From Hypsibius dujardini (taxonomy: Eukaryota > Tardigrada > Eutardigrada > Parachela > Hypsibiidae), in the NCBI GenBank assembly GCA_001579985.1, contig LRSR01007403.1, positions 1 to 44,919 on the forward strand: a stretch of 44,919 nucleotides of DNA. The letters are read 5' to 3'. The notes under the pieces were generated by a model. It was not told the origin of the DNA, searched no databases, and was given only the letters and a program-made list of their open reading frames with translations. This document shows positions 32,030-42,694 of this stretch, in pieces (position 1 is the first letter of the stretch; the number at the start of each line of letters is the position of its first letter). The translations under genes and the position numbers were made by a program.

Positions 32030-33862
32030 TAACCTGCAATTGCACTAAACCACGTGTGGTAGATGTGGTCGAAATGGGCAAGTTTTCTAGTTGTAATATG
32101 CCCGTCACAAACCCAAAGCTGTCTGCAGTGCAGTACGAGCTATTTGAGTTTAACGATAAGCAGAAAAGATTTAGCGGATATGCCTGCAAAGTTACGCGCA
32201 AAGTGATGCGGATTAAAACCTTTTGGGATTTTAATACAGATACAGTATTTACCGAAAGTGCACAAACTGTTGAACCACAAACCTGTTGGTTCATGGTGCA
32301 GACGGGAAGATGTGCGGGCAACAGTATGATTCAAGACGGAAACACTTGGCGTTTTGACGCAGTTCCCCATGCGACAGGTAGTTGGTGGAGGGAGACATTT
32401 AATGAAGTGGATAGCTGTGTGTACATAGTTGCTACTTTGGAACAGAGAGGCGATGATTTCGCTGTGTGGTCAGCCAGTATGAAATTAGCTGAGAAACGAA
32501 GTACAGGATACTCCATTCACCACACAACAACATACGTATGGGAGAGAAAGTTGTACGTAGTCGAGAAAGAGTGCTCCGTTGTAACTACATACCGTGGTAT
32601 AGCGTGCTACACTAATTTTAGAGAAGAGAACGCAGTAGGCATGGCCAGAATACAAGATCTTTATAATCAGTTAGACTTCATGGTCGGTATTGTACCAGTC
32701 AGTCTTTGTAAAGGAATCACTCTGCATCGGGTGTTTGGGGTTCCAAACGTGTTTTTAAAATACAATTTTACTAGGACTCCAATGACCCCACCCGTTTACA
32801 ATAAGCCGTAAAATTTTGGCAATGGAATTAATCACATAACCGCGGAGTACTTTATGGGACATTTCCAGCATTATGAAAACAAAAACGTATTTCGCTTCAA
32901 TCAAATTACTGCGGATTTGAATTGTCTCGACTGTGTCGTTGACCAATTAAAAACAACGGAAATTTAGATGCTGTCCGTGGTGAGCCCAGTTTTGGCAGCA
33001 AAAAGAGCAGGTTTTGAGCAATGTCAGGCACTGTCCAGTTATGGGCAGACCGCATTAATTTCACAGTGCGAATCCGTATCAGTAACTTTCGATGCATTTA
33101 AATTGAAATGTGGTTACCAACCTATTTACAAAAACTGGACAATCGGGCGTGATGGTGTCACCTTAAAAAAACTCAGCTCTTGTTATTCGACCGACTTAAT
33201 GGTCAATTTTAACGGTACTTTACATCACTGGCAAAATGGTGGATACACAATTATGGCGCCCAATTTTCACGCAGGTGTTATCCAATCAAGGTCAGCAGTG
33301 AAATTTACACCAGACTTTGATCGATCAGAAACGTTTCTCGCTTCGGCTTTCGAACAAGACCCATCTCTGATGTATTCTTTCTTAGGAGAAATTACTGGTT
33401 TGATTACCGAACAAGGTAGTACGAGCGTTGACCATTTTATTTCGACAATTCAAGAACAACAGGAGTTGCTTAAACATATGTCTCTCTTAACTAAGGTCGG
33501 CTACGGTATCTTGGGTAGTGCGTTAAAAGCTGTGACTATTTTCCTGTTATGCCTGCTCAATAAGGTTACAGACTGCAGTGCAATTCTGTGGTTGCAAATC
33601 ACTAAAATCTTCACTTATACTTTCACTAGACCCCCCCACTTCCGCGGAAATCAATCAAGATCCGACGGTCCATTATAACACCACTTCAGCCATTCAACCG
33701 GAGTTTCCCATGATGCCATCTCGTCCTACTTCCGCTGTGTACCCGGAACCACCTTTGCCATCAACCACTTCTCCACCCTTCGCACCTCCATACACCGACG
33801 GAGGTGTCCAACTCCTACTTAACCCTCAAGCTGGCTTGCGTACGATCAATCTCACTGCGTAA
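32026..33862 (+). pseudogene. env: env-like glycoprotein gene, broken
   Basis: A single frame runs from 32026 to about 33630 interrupted by two stops (32809-32811 and 32965-32967), then shifts frame at a C-run near 33632 into a Pro-rich tail ending at 33862. The N-terminal part has many Cys and Trp residues and no signal peptide of its own. The second part has N-glycosylation sequons (NWT, NGT), a helical stretch (STIQEQQELLKHMSLL) and a hydrophobic segment (GILGSALKAVTIFLLCLL), the probable membrane anchor. Position before the 3' LTR and this layout support an envelope. It does not look like a typical gypsy-type Env to me; a class III (rhabdo/chuvirus-like) origin is possible but unproven. 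With two stops and a frameshift it cannot be functional. Confidence 0.7.
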
Positions 33863-34002
33863 TGTCCCATCGCCAACTTTCTTTTCATCATTTTTTATCG
33901 ATTATGGTATCTACACAAAAATTTATAAAATTTTAAAAAAAAAATTGTTCACTGTTGCTTTATAAATATCGAGGACGATATTTTGAGTCGAGCTGGGGAA
34001 TT

Positions 34003-34197
34003 TGTCGCGGGTAAATATATTTTTCTTTTGTTCTAGTTTCAAGGCGCGTATTCTGTTCTATTTATTTTTACGCTAAAGAAGCCTTCGGCTTTTTGACATA
34101 CTGTACATATATTACTGTATTGTGTGGATACAGTTAGTTCTGGTCTTCGTCTCGTTATAATAAAGTTATTGTGAGGTTGACGTGTGTGGGCGCTACA
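34003..34197 (+). repeat. 3' LTR (195 bp)
   Basis: It starts TGTCGCGGG and ends GCTACA, followed by the duplication CCTA (34198-34201). A weak purine-rich stretch (GAGCTGGGGAA, 33990-34000) just before it may be the polypurine tract. It differs from the 5' LTR at roughly 7-8 positions. Confidence 0.95.
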
Positions 34198-34400
34198 CCT
34201 AAACCTCCTATACCTCCCATACCTCCCATACTTCTCATACCTTCTATACCTTCTATACCTCCTTTACTTTCCATACCTCTTAAAACTCCTATAACTCCTA
34301 TTCCTCGTATAACTCCAACCAATACACCCCCCCCCCTCCACCTGTACTGTACGCTCCCGACTTACGTACGTTTACGTACGTACGACGTACGTTATTTACT
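34198..34400. repeat. TATACCTCC minisatellite (right part) and ACGT-palindromic tract
   Basis: The minisatellite continues from the left side of the LTR element to about 34310. A C-run follows, then TACGTACG-type self-complementary words at 34363-34393. The open frame rich in PPIPPI across it is a by-product of the repeat. Confidence 0.8.
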
Positions 34401-34734
34401 CCGATGCTGACCAGTTAATCCAGCAAGAATGAAGACCTAAAAATGGAATACACGCGTGGCCATAATTTCTAGTGGTTCATTTTAAGCCGATCTGTTACTG
34501 CCGCACACGAAATTGGGGTGGTCGAAGTTTGAGACAACAGCAAGCAATCCTGCCACTTGTTTGAAAAAGTAGGCATTCAATGAATCGATCGGATAATTAC
34601 GTTTATTGGACCGATCTAGCAGTGCACCGACTAGTCAATCAGCAATCAATCGCAATTGTCTGCCTTAAATTTCACCTGTTCAGTAATTTTTTCTTCAAGC
34701 ATTCGAATTTCGGCATTTTGTGCACAGAATAACG

Positions 34735-35640
34735 ATCAATAAACAAATACTTCGTGTCCTCCCCTTTTGGAAAGAAGACGTCGAGGTATTCTTTGTGCAG
34801 TTGCTGCGTCCACTAACCAGACCGGAAACTTTTCACAATGACATTCCAAGGTGTCTGCAACTCGTTGAGGACTTTTTCAGACAACACACCGGTCATTTTA
34901 TCGGTTGCTTCAAACACGACTATTGCTGGAAATTTCGTCCCATCAGCTTGGCAAGTGAGGGAAACGGTGAATGTGACTTTCGCACCGGGAGAATTCCGCA
35001 CTTTGTACTGAAATTATTAAATTGATTGATGGATGAGTTCCATTGAGAATATGCAGGGTTACGGTTGATTGATTGTTGATTGAAGTCTGATATTAGTACC
35101 TCTTTTGAACCTTTTCTGGTCAAGCCTCGCGTGTAGGAATCGACAAAACGCGTGCAGGTCTGGTCAAAATTGCGGATCAGATTCAAAGGTGTCCGGCGAA
35201 AACGGATCTCTTGAACTTTTTCGTAAAATTCTTCTTGGTTTTCTTGACGAAAAGCCCAATCAACCAATCAAGCGATGCTTCTTAGACAGTTTAAAAGAAT
35301 TTAGTTTTTCAATATTCAATCAATTTAGCAACCGAATTCACTAACCAGATCTTTTTCGGAAAACTCAGTTCTCAGTCGTGTGAATCACCATTCCTAGTGA
35401 AATCCCTTTTCGTTTTTTCAAGCGATCGATCCAACCATCGGAAGCCTTCAAGTTCGGAAGATTAACCCGTTCAGCAATATCCAGCGCCTTCTCTTTCACG
35501 TCGTCATTGGTGACTAAAATCCCGTCATCTGCTTGCTGAAGCACCCAGTTAGCGGCTTCAATTTCAATTTCAGAGCACATAATGCTTCGAGTGACTTTTC
35601 GCGGCGGGGATGGTCCATTACTACGTTGTTCTACATTTTC
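34735..35640 (-). pseudogene. Second pogo/Tigger-like transposase remnant
   Basis: On the minus strand the N-terminus has a CENP-B-type DNA-binding part (EIEAANWVLQQADDGILVTN and LKASDGWIDRLKKRKGIS), with a TGA at 35365-35367. An intron of 103 bp (35243-35345) follows, then QENQEEFYEKVQEI and NFDQTCTRFV. A second intron of 92 bp (35008-35099) splices after GSKE to YKVRNSPGAKVTFT, then CQADGTKFPAIVVFE and a stop. The C-terminal DDE part is missing or unreadable. The intron before the QEEF segment and the one after GxKE sit at the same places as in the copy at 2444-3975. I could not find its terminal repeats. Confidence 0.75.
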
Positions 35641-36138
35641 TTAAACCAAACGAAACAAACAATAAATTGACCGAAGTGGAAGAGCGATAATATTTTTATT
35701 CGCAAATGCCGTTCAATCATCATTTCAATCAAGCAAGGTAGCATAGCCTTTCAGGCAAAACCAACTGGCCAATCACGGACAAGTGAATTGCATTGAACGA
35801 TCCACTCAAGCTTGATGTGAATCAGCGGGGTTGGGGCATAATCGACCCTTGAAATCGGGAGCGTATAGTACTAGAACTCGACACAGGAATTTTTTTAATG
35901 CTTTGTGCTATAACTCTCCAAATCTACCCCCACACCGATTGCCGATGAATATTCGGTCAGTGCCAATCAAAACTAAAATAATGAATGGGATAGTATTGGC
36001 GTAACAAAAACGCGAATTTTTGCAAACCGTTTCGCATTGCTATTGAATTGCGCAACTCTAGAGTGGATAGGGTTTATTCCGTATGCATTTAGTCTACACT
36101 TGAATATTGTAGAAATTCACAACGCTGTCCATTTGCAG
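35641..36138. other. Spacer; expected receptor G exon 1 not visible
   Basis: The first exon of receptor G should lie here but no receptor-like coding is visible. The pogo remnant on the left may have replaced or displaced it. Confidence 0.4.
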
Positions 36139-36758
36139 TGTGGGAAAAATAAATTCAAGTTATACTGCCTGAATGTCGAATTACTGAGTAAGTTCCCGTT
36201 GGAATTGTCAGTAGATGTGTTAGCCCCAACATCTGAAAATCATTTTAGTTCCGCGGCAGTCATAATTGTGTTTTCTCTCCTTCCAACGCAGAATAGCAAC
36301 TTATACGAATTTTTCAAAACTATGTATACAATGTGCGAAGTCAAGAGCTCGTGGTGACGGCTGATGGTCTGGTGGATCGCACTAGAAATCTGTTTGCCGT
36401 GGTAAATGACGCGCTTAGTTGAATCAGGAGCCCACTTTTCAGTGTACCCCCTTACAGTGGCGGATTGAGCGTTGGGCTGATCGGGCTTTTGCCCATCTGC
36501 AACCACAATATTTTTGCCCCTCGCGGAATATTGCTGAGGCTTTCTAAAAATTGCCCATCTCTCGCCAGGCCAAGCCGAGGGGTGGGCAAAAATCTTTTGG
36601 CCCTTCTTCCTCAACATTTTTTGCTATCCAGGCCGGCTGCAATCCGCCACGGCTCCCATAAGCACAATGGTAAAAATGAAGAATTCTCATTTATCTTGCA
36701 GACTTTCACATTAGTACTGTCTTTTGGCGTCACGACTCATGCGTTAATGCAAAAATAG
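36139..36758 (+). pseudogene. Gr-like chemoreceptor G, 3' exons only
   Basis: Three exons match the 3' half of genes B and D. Exon 2 is 36139-36210 (CGKNKFKLYCLNVELLSKFP, 24 codons). Exon 3 is 36292-36401 (NSNLYEFFKTMYTMCEVK, then after one missing base VVTADGLVDRTRNLFAV; 110 instead of 111 bp). Exon 4 is 36702-36758 (TFTLVLSFGVTTHALMQK, stop). AG acceptors and GT donors are kept. A hAT-like MITE fills most of intron 3 (36455-36652). No exon 1 is present. Confidence 0.82.
36455..36652. mobile_element. hAT-like MITE in intron 3 of receptor G
   Basis: Ends CAGTGGCGGATTG and CAATCCGCCACGG are inverted copies with one mismatch; the CAG start is typical of hAT ends. Flanking octamers CCCCCTTA and CTCCCATA agree at 6 of 8 positions, consistent with an aged 8-bp duplication. 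Confidence 0.72.
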
Positions 36759-36951
36759 TATATCCATCAAAAACGATTAACTTGCGCAGAAATGTTCCTG
36801 TACGTAACGCACTAATGCTATTTCTCATTTCTTCTTTACAGTGCTACTTTCTTCCCGTATGGTGAAATTTGGTTACAAGCGTATACCTAATGATTTATTT
36901 ACACGGCCGCATGAAATGTGATTTGGTGCAATGAATTGGTTCTTCAATGAT

Positions 36952-37129
36952 CAGTGATCCCAAGGGGATGACAGGCTTGCTGGAAGGAGCGGCAAAACCC
37001 GTTTGCCCCCCCCCCCCCGGCTGGGCAAAGGGGATAAAGCTTTAACATGTAAAAAGCCGAAAATATTTTGACCTTCCCGACGGGAAAGGAGGCAACGGCC
37101 CGGTCGGCCCAATAGTCAATCCGCCACTG
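36952..37129. mobile_element. Second hAT-like MITE
   Basis: The right end CAATCCGCCACTG matches the first MITE. The left end (CAGTGATCCC) is diverged. The 8-bp flanks TCAATGAT (36944-36951) and TCAATGAC (37130-37137) agree at 7 of 8. A C-run lies inside. Confidence 0.72.
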
Positions 37130-37441
37130 TCAATGACCTCTAAAACGGCGTCCCTTGACCCTGACGCTTTAGGGGAATGAATTCCGCAGGATCAAGCAAA
37201 AAATGGTCACCTCAGGGAGCTCACGCGGAGCGGATGACGATACGGTAAGCGTCATTAGAGATAACGATACATGATCAACGTTTGCTTAACTAAAGGTTTG
37301 GCATTGATTGTATAAGCTCGCCTGTAGCCGAAGTTCCCTGTTAAGAGAAACAAGCCGGATTTGTCAGGCTTCGTCGATGTGTGAGTCTGTTGATTTTGTA
37401 TTTTTTCTATCAGAACCCGTTTTCAACGGTTTCGGAACGAA

Positions 37442-38917
37442 ATGATCGCGCCCTACTCCGTTGCCGTTCTCCAGGTGTCTGGCTTCCTTCCAGCCCCGCC
37501 AACCTGGGATCCAATCTTCGGATTGGCCAGCCGTGCGCTCGGGCTGTTCCACCTTCTAGGTCTTGCAGGAGCCCTCGGTTACGTCATTAGTTATTCGCTG
37601 CCTCTTTTTACATTACCCACATCCGACCAGGAAAGTGCCGTTATCTTTGTCTTCGCTTTGACCCCGGGATTCTCTGAGACTTTACGAGCTGGCGGCATGT
37701 TATTGCTCGCATATTTCTCGAAGCAAAACATTAGTATTGTCCTGTCTGAACGCCTTCCAGGCATGTGTGAGCTCTTTAGCTCAGACAAAAAGACAAAATT
37801 CCGGAATGAATGGAAAAGGACAAATGCCTGTTTTGCCCTTTTTGTAGTTGCTTTGCAGGCTTTTATGACATTCTGCAATTTCCTACCGATTGTGATCGAC
37901 CCGGCTGACACGGTTATTGTCCCCTCGTCATCCAATTCTACCATCGGCAGCAGCACGACCGGGGTGAGATGGGCATCGCTTTACTTTCAGATTGCTTGCT
38001 TCGCATTGTCCCAACAAGTGTTGGTCGTGGCAATGGTATCGGCCGTGGCTTTCCGTTCGTTTTTCTTGCAACACAACCGAGAAATATCGGATCTGGCTGC
38101 AACGGTTGAAAATGAAACACATTCGGTCGATTCTTTGAACAAAATAATTGAAAGCTTTCAAAGCCGAGAGCTAGCTCTTGCACAGTTGATTGGGGAATTC
38201 TCCTCGTGTTTTGGCGCGATTCTGTGTGTGTCCTTTGTCATGGATCAAGCCACGGAACTGGGAATGCTGGCTGAGATTGTCGGCCACACCCCGACTGATA
38301 CTGGACGTTGGATCAGTTACGTGACTCATGTTATTCTCTTTGCAATCTACAGTATAGTTTTATTTTGGCCATTTGTGCAGGTGCATGAAGAGGTATGAAG
38401 ATGATTCATTATTTTTTGAATGAAAAATGAAGCACACATCACATCCACAAAGCCTCATTTGCTTCTGTTTGAATTTCAGTCGAAAAGGACCGGAATCCTT
38501 TGCTACAAAATGGTCCTTGCAGTGTTGAGGAATTTTCCCGCCGAATCAACTGTACGGTTTAAGCTAGCACCTTTTTAGTTTGCAAAGCAGGCGAACGCAT
38601 CTATTCTTTCTATCTAGGACTGCAAAATGTATGAAGCATTGAAACGGTATTACGCTGAATGTGCCGATGGTGAAATAGTCATCTCGGGAGCAGGTCTCTT
38701 GACCTTAACGAGACCGTTTCTAGCCGGCGTAAGTGATCTAGAACTTGATGATGTTTTCTGTTCCTTCTCGGAACGGCAACTGAATCGAAGCTGTCTTGCG
38801 TTTTTCTAGGCCCTGACCTTCGCACTCTCGTTTGGCGTGTTGGCTTACGAAGTCGTACAAAAGAGTCTGAATCAAGAATGCCAATTCAAGAACGGATTCT
38901 GCATTCGTCGGCAATAA
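37442..38917 (+). CDS. Gr-like seven-helix chemoreceptor D, intact, 4 exons, 413 aa
   Basis: Exons: 37442-38392, 38480-38551, 38618-38728, 38810-38917, all joined in phase 0 by GT..AG introns of 87, 66 and 81 bp. Exon 1 (317 codons) starts MIAPYSVAVLQVSGFLP; the LFHLLGL part opens TM1. TM4 carries CFALSQQVLVVAMV, TM5 FVMDQATELGML and TM6 YSIVLFWPFVQVHEE. Exon 2 is SKRTGILCYKMVLAV; exon 3 has MYEALKRYYAEC and LTLTRPFLAG; exon 4 has TM7 ALTFALSFGVLAYEVVQKS and a 16-residue tail. The AY...Q end recalls the TY.....QF signature of insect Gr TM7. The predicted role is a ligand-gated chemosensory channel subunit in the plasma membrane. The family call is inferred; integrity of the gene is seen directly. 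Confidence 0.86.
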
Positions 38918-40427
38918 TTGCAATAAGAGTAAACACGCGGCTTCATTAGCAAGCATATGTAACATGATCGTAAACATGATGCCAATGTCAGTGTCAACCT
39001 AAGAGCTCCAAGGCAACAAGCTGTTTTCATTTGATCCACTAGAGGGTTCGGTTGGCGCGTAGCGCTATCTTTAGTGGATTTGCCTTTCTTACTTCACTAT
39101 ACCCTGGTGTGGAATGAAAAATGTATAGCTCTGAACAGTTTTTACGACCGTACCTTAAGCATGCCGGGAATTGCAAAAGTTAAAATGGGCTGTGACAGTT
39201 GGTCTAAATTAAGACCATGGGTGATCATCTGGTTATGTAGTTATTGTTGCGGTGAGTGTTGTTAGATGAAGTTAGTAAACGAAATGGGTGAATCGCTCGG
39301 CTACGCGAGCTTTAATTTGTGGGGGATAGCGAGTAATTGGCGCGCCATAATTTTGCGTTTTTGAGACGTCTGGCTTGCCATTCCAAAAAATGTTGAGACA
39401 AATGGCCTAGAATACTGTTTTTTTGGCGGATTGAGGATAGATATGCTTAGTGTTTAAACAGGATCCTCAAAAGGGTAATGCTTGAAATCTCACGGAAATC
39501 TCACTAGGACGGTGGAGTTACGATTCTATATGCAATGAAGATAATAATTTTAGCGAAGTGATACATTAAATCTTATGGATGTTTTCCTGGTACTATCTCG
39601 TTACTTATTCTACTATACCGATTTTGCTCTCTTCTTTCATCGTATTAGAGAGGATCGACAAGAGAAGTTAGGTAATGATATCTTTTGGGTGTACTAAAAC
39701 GACATTTTCTATGGTCGGCTGTGTAAATAATTCCGAAATAGAACTGTCCGCTCGTCGTCGTTTTTGCGACTAGCGGGGAGAGGGCAAAAGAGCTCAAAAG
39801 AATAAATTAAAATAGTTGCACTATAGTTACAGCCTGTAGAAAGTAGACACGAGCAACGCACGTACACGAGACTAAACTTCTTAACTCTCTTCCCTTATTC
39901 ATTTCATCCAACAGATCAATTTTGTTGGATCCATTCTCACTATAATTCGTGGATCAAACGATGTCGTTCTCATTACGAGAATACGCTTGCTGATATTTAA
40001 TGTGTGCTGCAGTGCATTTTCTTCGAACCCACAACGCTGCTCCAGTCAAGTCGGTCCATCTCAGCATTCCCATGACATTTGAATGTGATCGTGCTCAAAC
40101 ATTGAAACGCGTAAGAGGAGATCACAATCTCCTAGGGCACTTAAGCGATACGGCTTTCAATGACGAAACACGCCAAGCTGTCTCTTGGGCCCCAGAGCTA
40201 GTATAAACGCTATAGTAGGGTTTTTACTGTCATAGTACGTGGCGCATGTATTTGGAAAGATTGGGGAGATTGAAGGTTAGTTCAGTTGACCCCAGAGCTC
40301 AGAGAGCTGCTCCTAAATCTAAATTTAAGACTATTAGACTTGCATGTTTCATTCGGATAGAATTTTGCCCCCCCTCACCCCCCCACACCCGCCTGTCAAC
40401 TGTACCATTCGTATATAAAGAACGAAA
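38918..40427. other. Intergenic spacer between receptors D and E
   Basis: No gene is supported. Short inverted words ATCCACTA (39034-39041) and TAGTGGAT (39072-39079) may be the ends of a tiny hairpin or an eroded MITE. Confidence 0.4.
40411..40420 (+). promoter_or_regulatory. TATA-like word before receptor E
   Basis: GTATATAAAG lies only 8-17 bp before the ATG at 40428. This is very close for a TATA box unless transcription starts at or inside the first codons or a downstream ATG is used, so it is doubtful. Confidence 0.2.
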
Positions 40428-42694
40428 ATGTTTGCGGAAAAATCGTTCGCCCCACTTCCAACTTTGATACTTGAACTATTCGGCTTCCTTCCCACCAGGA
40501 GCGACGAGACCAAATTCTCCGGTTTTCTGCGGCGAGCAATTGCCGCCATGCACGTTATCGGTGCGTGGGTGTCCGTTGTCGTACAGTTTTTACGCCTAAC
40601 CCCGATCCTGATGCAGCCCATCTCAAATCAGAACGCCGGAACCATTGTCACCTTATTCAGCGTGGTTTCGGGTTTCTCCGAGTACGGTCGCTCTGCGGCC
40701 ATGATTACCATCTACTATTTTAAACACAACGCTTTTCCGCGTTTAAGTGCAGGAATTACAGGACTCTTTACTTCCAAGAGTCAACGGAAAAGATTCTATC
40801 AAAAGTGGGCAAAACTGGCTAGGTTCTTAAGTTTACTAATTCTCATGCTACAGCTCATCGGACAATTGTTCAACTGGGTGCCCTTTTTATGGTTCAACGA
40901 GAACCAAATAGACACAGGCAGTGGTAATGGGAGGAACATCACCGGTCGTGTAAAACCAGCACAGTCTTTAGTTCCATCAAGCGTGGTGGGGGGGGGGTGC
41001 TACTACTTCCAGGCGTCCTCCTTCGCCCTATCCCAACAAATGCTCGTTCAGGCCGTCACGGCGGGGGCATCACTGCGTACCTTCCTGGTCGAGCATAATC
41101 TCGGTATGGCTAAGCTACAGGCAGACATCAAAATTGGGATTCACGATAGAAAGTCCGTGGAGAAGGAGCTGGAACGAGTGCAGAAACGGTATTCGGACAT
41201 TTTGGTAATGAACGGCGTGATTAGTGGGGCTTTCGGGAACATTTTGTGCATTGCCCTGCGAATGGACCAGGTGACGGTGTTGGGGATGGTAGCCGGTGCG
41301 GTCGCCAATCCGCCCAACGGGATCGTTCATTGGATATGCGCCTGTTTCCTTGTCTTGCTTTTTGGTTGCTACTGTACGGTTCTTTTCTGGCCGATCGTCC
41401 AAGTTAGCGAAGAGGTACAGGAATTTAATATTTTCACCTAGGAATGCCATCACCGTCGGCTAGTTCAGAGATCAGCGGTCTAAGGGAGCTTGCTCATGAC
41501 ATGCTCATTTGTGCTAAGTGTAGTACAGAGGCGTAATGGGCCCTTCGGAAAAAGGTGGGTGCAATTTTTGCTCCTCCCCCCCCTCTCCCGGGCAAAAGTT
41601 TCAGAAAGTTACCGAGTAAAATAAAAAATCGCGGAACCAACCAAAACAAAACTGTGAAGACACACGGGCAGAGTTTTGTTTTATTTATAAAAATTATCCA
41701 GGGACAAGTATTTTCAAAACTTAAATCAAACATTGCCCCCCCCCCGCCCCCGCCCCGCTGAACGAGATTTTGATTTAACGGGGCAAAATGAATCAAAGTG
41801 ATGTCAGTGAAATGTTTAGAATACATATTATTGTTTAAAGCTAATTTTTTCTTTATTAGTTAAAGCTTATTTTTCGACAGAAGCCTTGTATTGCTAACTT
41901 TCGTGACGTCGCGCGTTCGGTTATCCAACTTGTAACTCGTTCTCGCGCTTTACAAATTGCTTGTATACAAGAGAATGGAATTAATCTATTTTTATGTATA
42001 TCAAGCGCTTGTAAACCAATCGGGGAGCACGGGATTAAGGCAAAAACAACTGCGCGTACCAGTTAAAATAATATGCCATCGCGCTACAATCTTGTTGAAG
42101 TTTAGACCAGACTTTAGAATTCAATTAAGGAATTTATGAAATCATTACAAAAATATTTTTTTTGAGAGTCTGACGAGCTGAGTGTCTTGCATAAATAGAT
42201 GCATAAACCGACTCTCCTCCCCCCAACCAATTTATTTTACCTACTGGAGAAGTTTCAGTTTACTGACTTTCCTTGTAGCCAGACTTGGCGCCGCTCCAAA
42301 TCGGGAACATATTGAATGAATATCCCAAACACAAATGAAAGTCCGATTTAGAACTTTTTCGACGCTTTCATTTACGTCGTAATTCTTTTTGTCAAACTTC
42401 AGTATGGAATTGGGTGTCTTGTGCTGTTGTAGTCAAAGATAACGGAAGTAATCTCATACCGTTTGGTCATGGCAGTATAGCAACACCTGCCAGTCGCACC
42501 GGTCGTAAGTCAGCCTAAAGAAATCTCCCTATGAACTATTGGCTAAAATTAGAGGCAAAATAAAACCATTTGGTCTCCTATAGGGCAGTAAGGTCTACGA
42601 ACTCTCCCAGTCTATTGTGAGCACTTGCGAGCACAATCAAGTGATTGTGATGGGTGCTGGAGTTCTGCCCTTCACGAGGACCCTCTTAGCTAAG
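40428..42694 (+). pseudogene. Gr-like chemoreceptor E, nonsense in exon 2, last exon not found
   Basis: Exon 1 (40428-41414, 329 codons, intact) starts MFAEKSFAPLPTLILELFGF and carries SFALSQQMLVQAV (TM4), MDQVTVLGMVAGAV (TM5) and YCTVLFWPIVQVSEE (TM6). Exon 2 (42433-42504, GTAAGT donor) reads SKITEVISYRLVMAV then TAG at 42478-42480, where loci A, B and F have Trp. Exon 3 (42584-42694) reads SKVYELSQSIVSTCEHNQ and FTRTLLAK with a GTAAGG donor. I could not find a TM7 exon before gene F. Intron 1 is ~1 kb, much longer than in its neighbours, and contains C/G-run repeats. The exact splice match makes a recent loss the simplest view. RNA editing or use of another exon 2 is an untested alternative. 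Confidence 0.75.

Larger units (their letters stand above)
25489..34197 (+). mobile_element. Envelope-bearing Ty3/gypsy LTR element with two extra ORFs, defective
   Basis: LTRs of 194 and 195 bp (25489-25682 and 34003-34197) start TGTCGCGGG and end GCTACA. The 4-bp duplication CCTA flanks the element (25485-25488 and 34198-34201). The order is LTR, primer site, gag, pol (protease, RT, RNase H stub, integrase), two Cys/His-rich ORFs, env-like gene, LTR. This order is that of errantivirus-like (retrovirus-like) gypsy elements apart from the two extra ORFs. The LTRs differ at roughly 7-8 positions, so this copy is older than the gag-only element at 4957. Frameshifts in gag, pol and env, RT active-site changes and an RNase H/integrase deletion make it inactive. 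Confidence 0.92.

Noticed and set aside
34171-34410. Proline/isoleucine repeat protein
   Set aside because: Translation of the TATACCTCC minisatellite and LTR end, not a gene.
41527-41800. Possible hAT-like element starting CAGAGGCGTAATGGGCCC in intron 1 of receptor E
   Set aside because: The matching inverted right end was not found; only C/G runs and GGGCAAAA words recall the MITEs at 36.5-37.1 kb.
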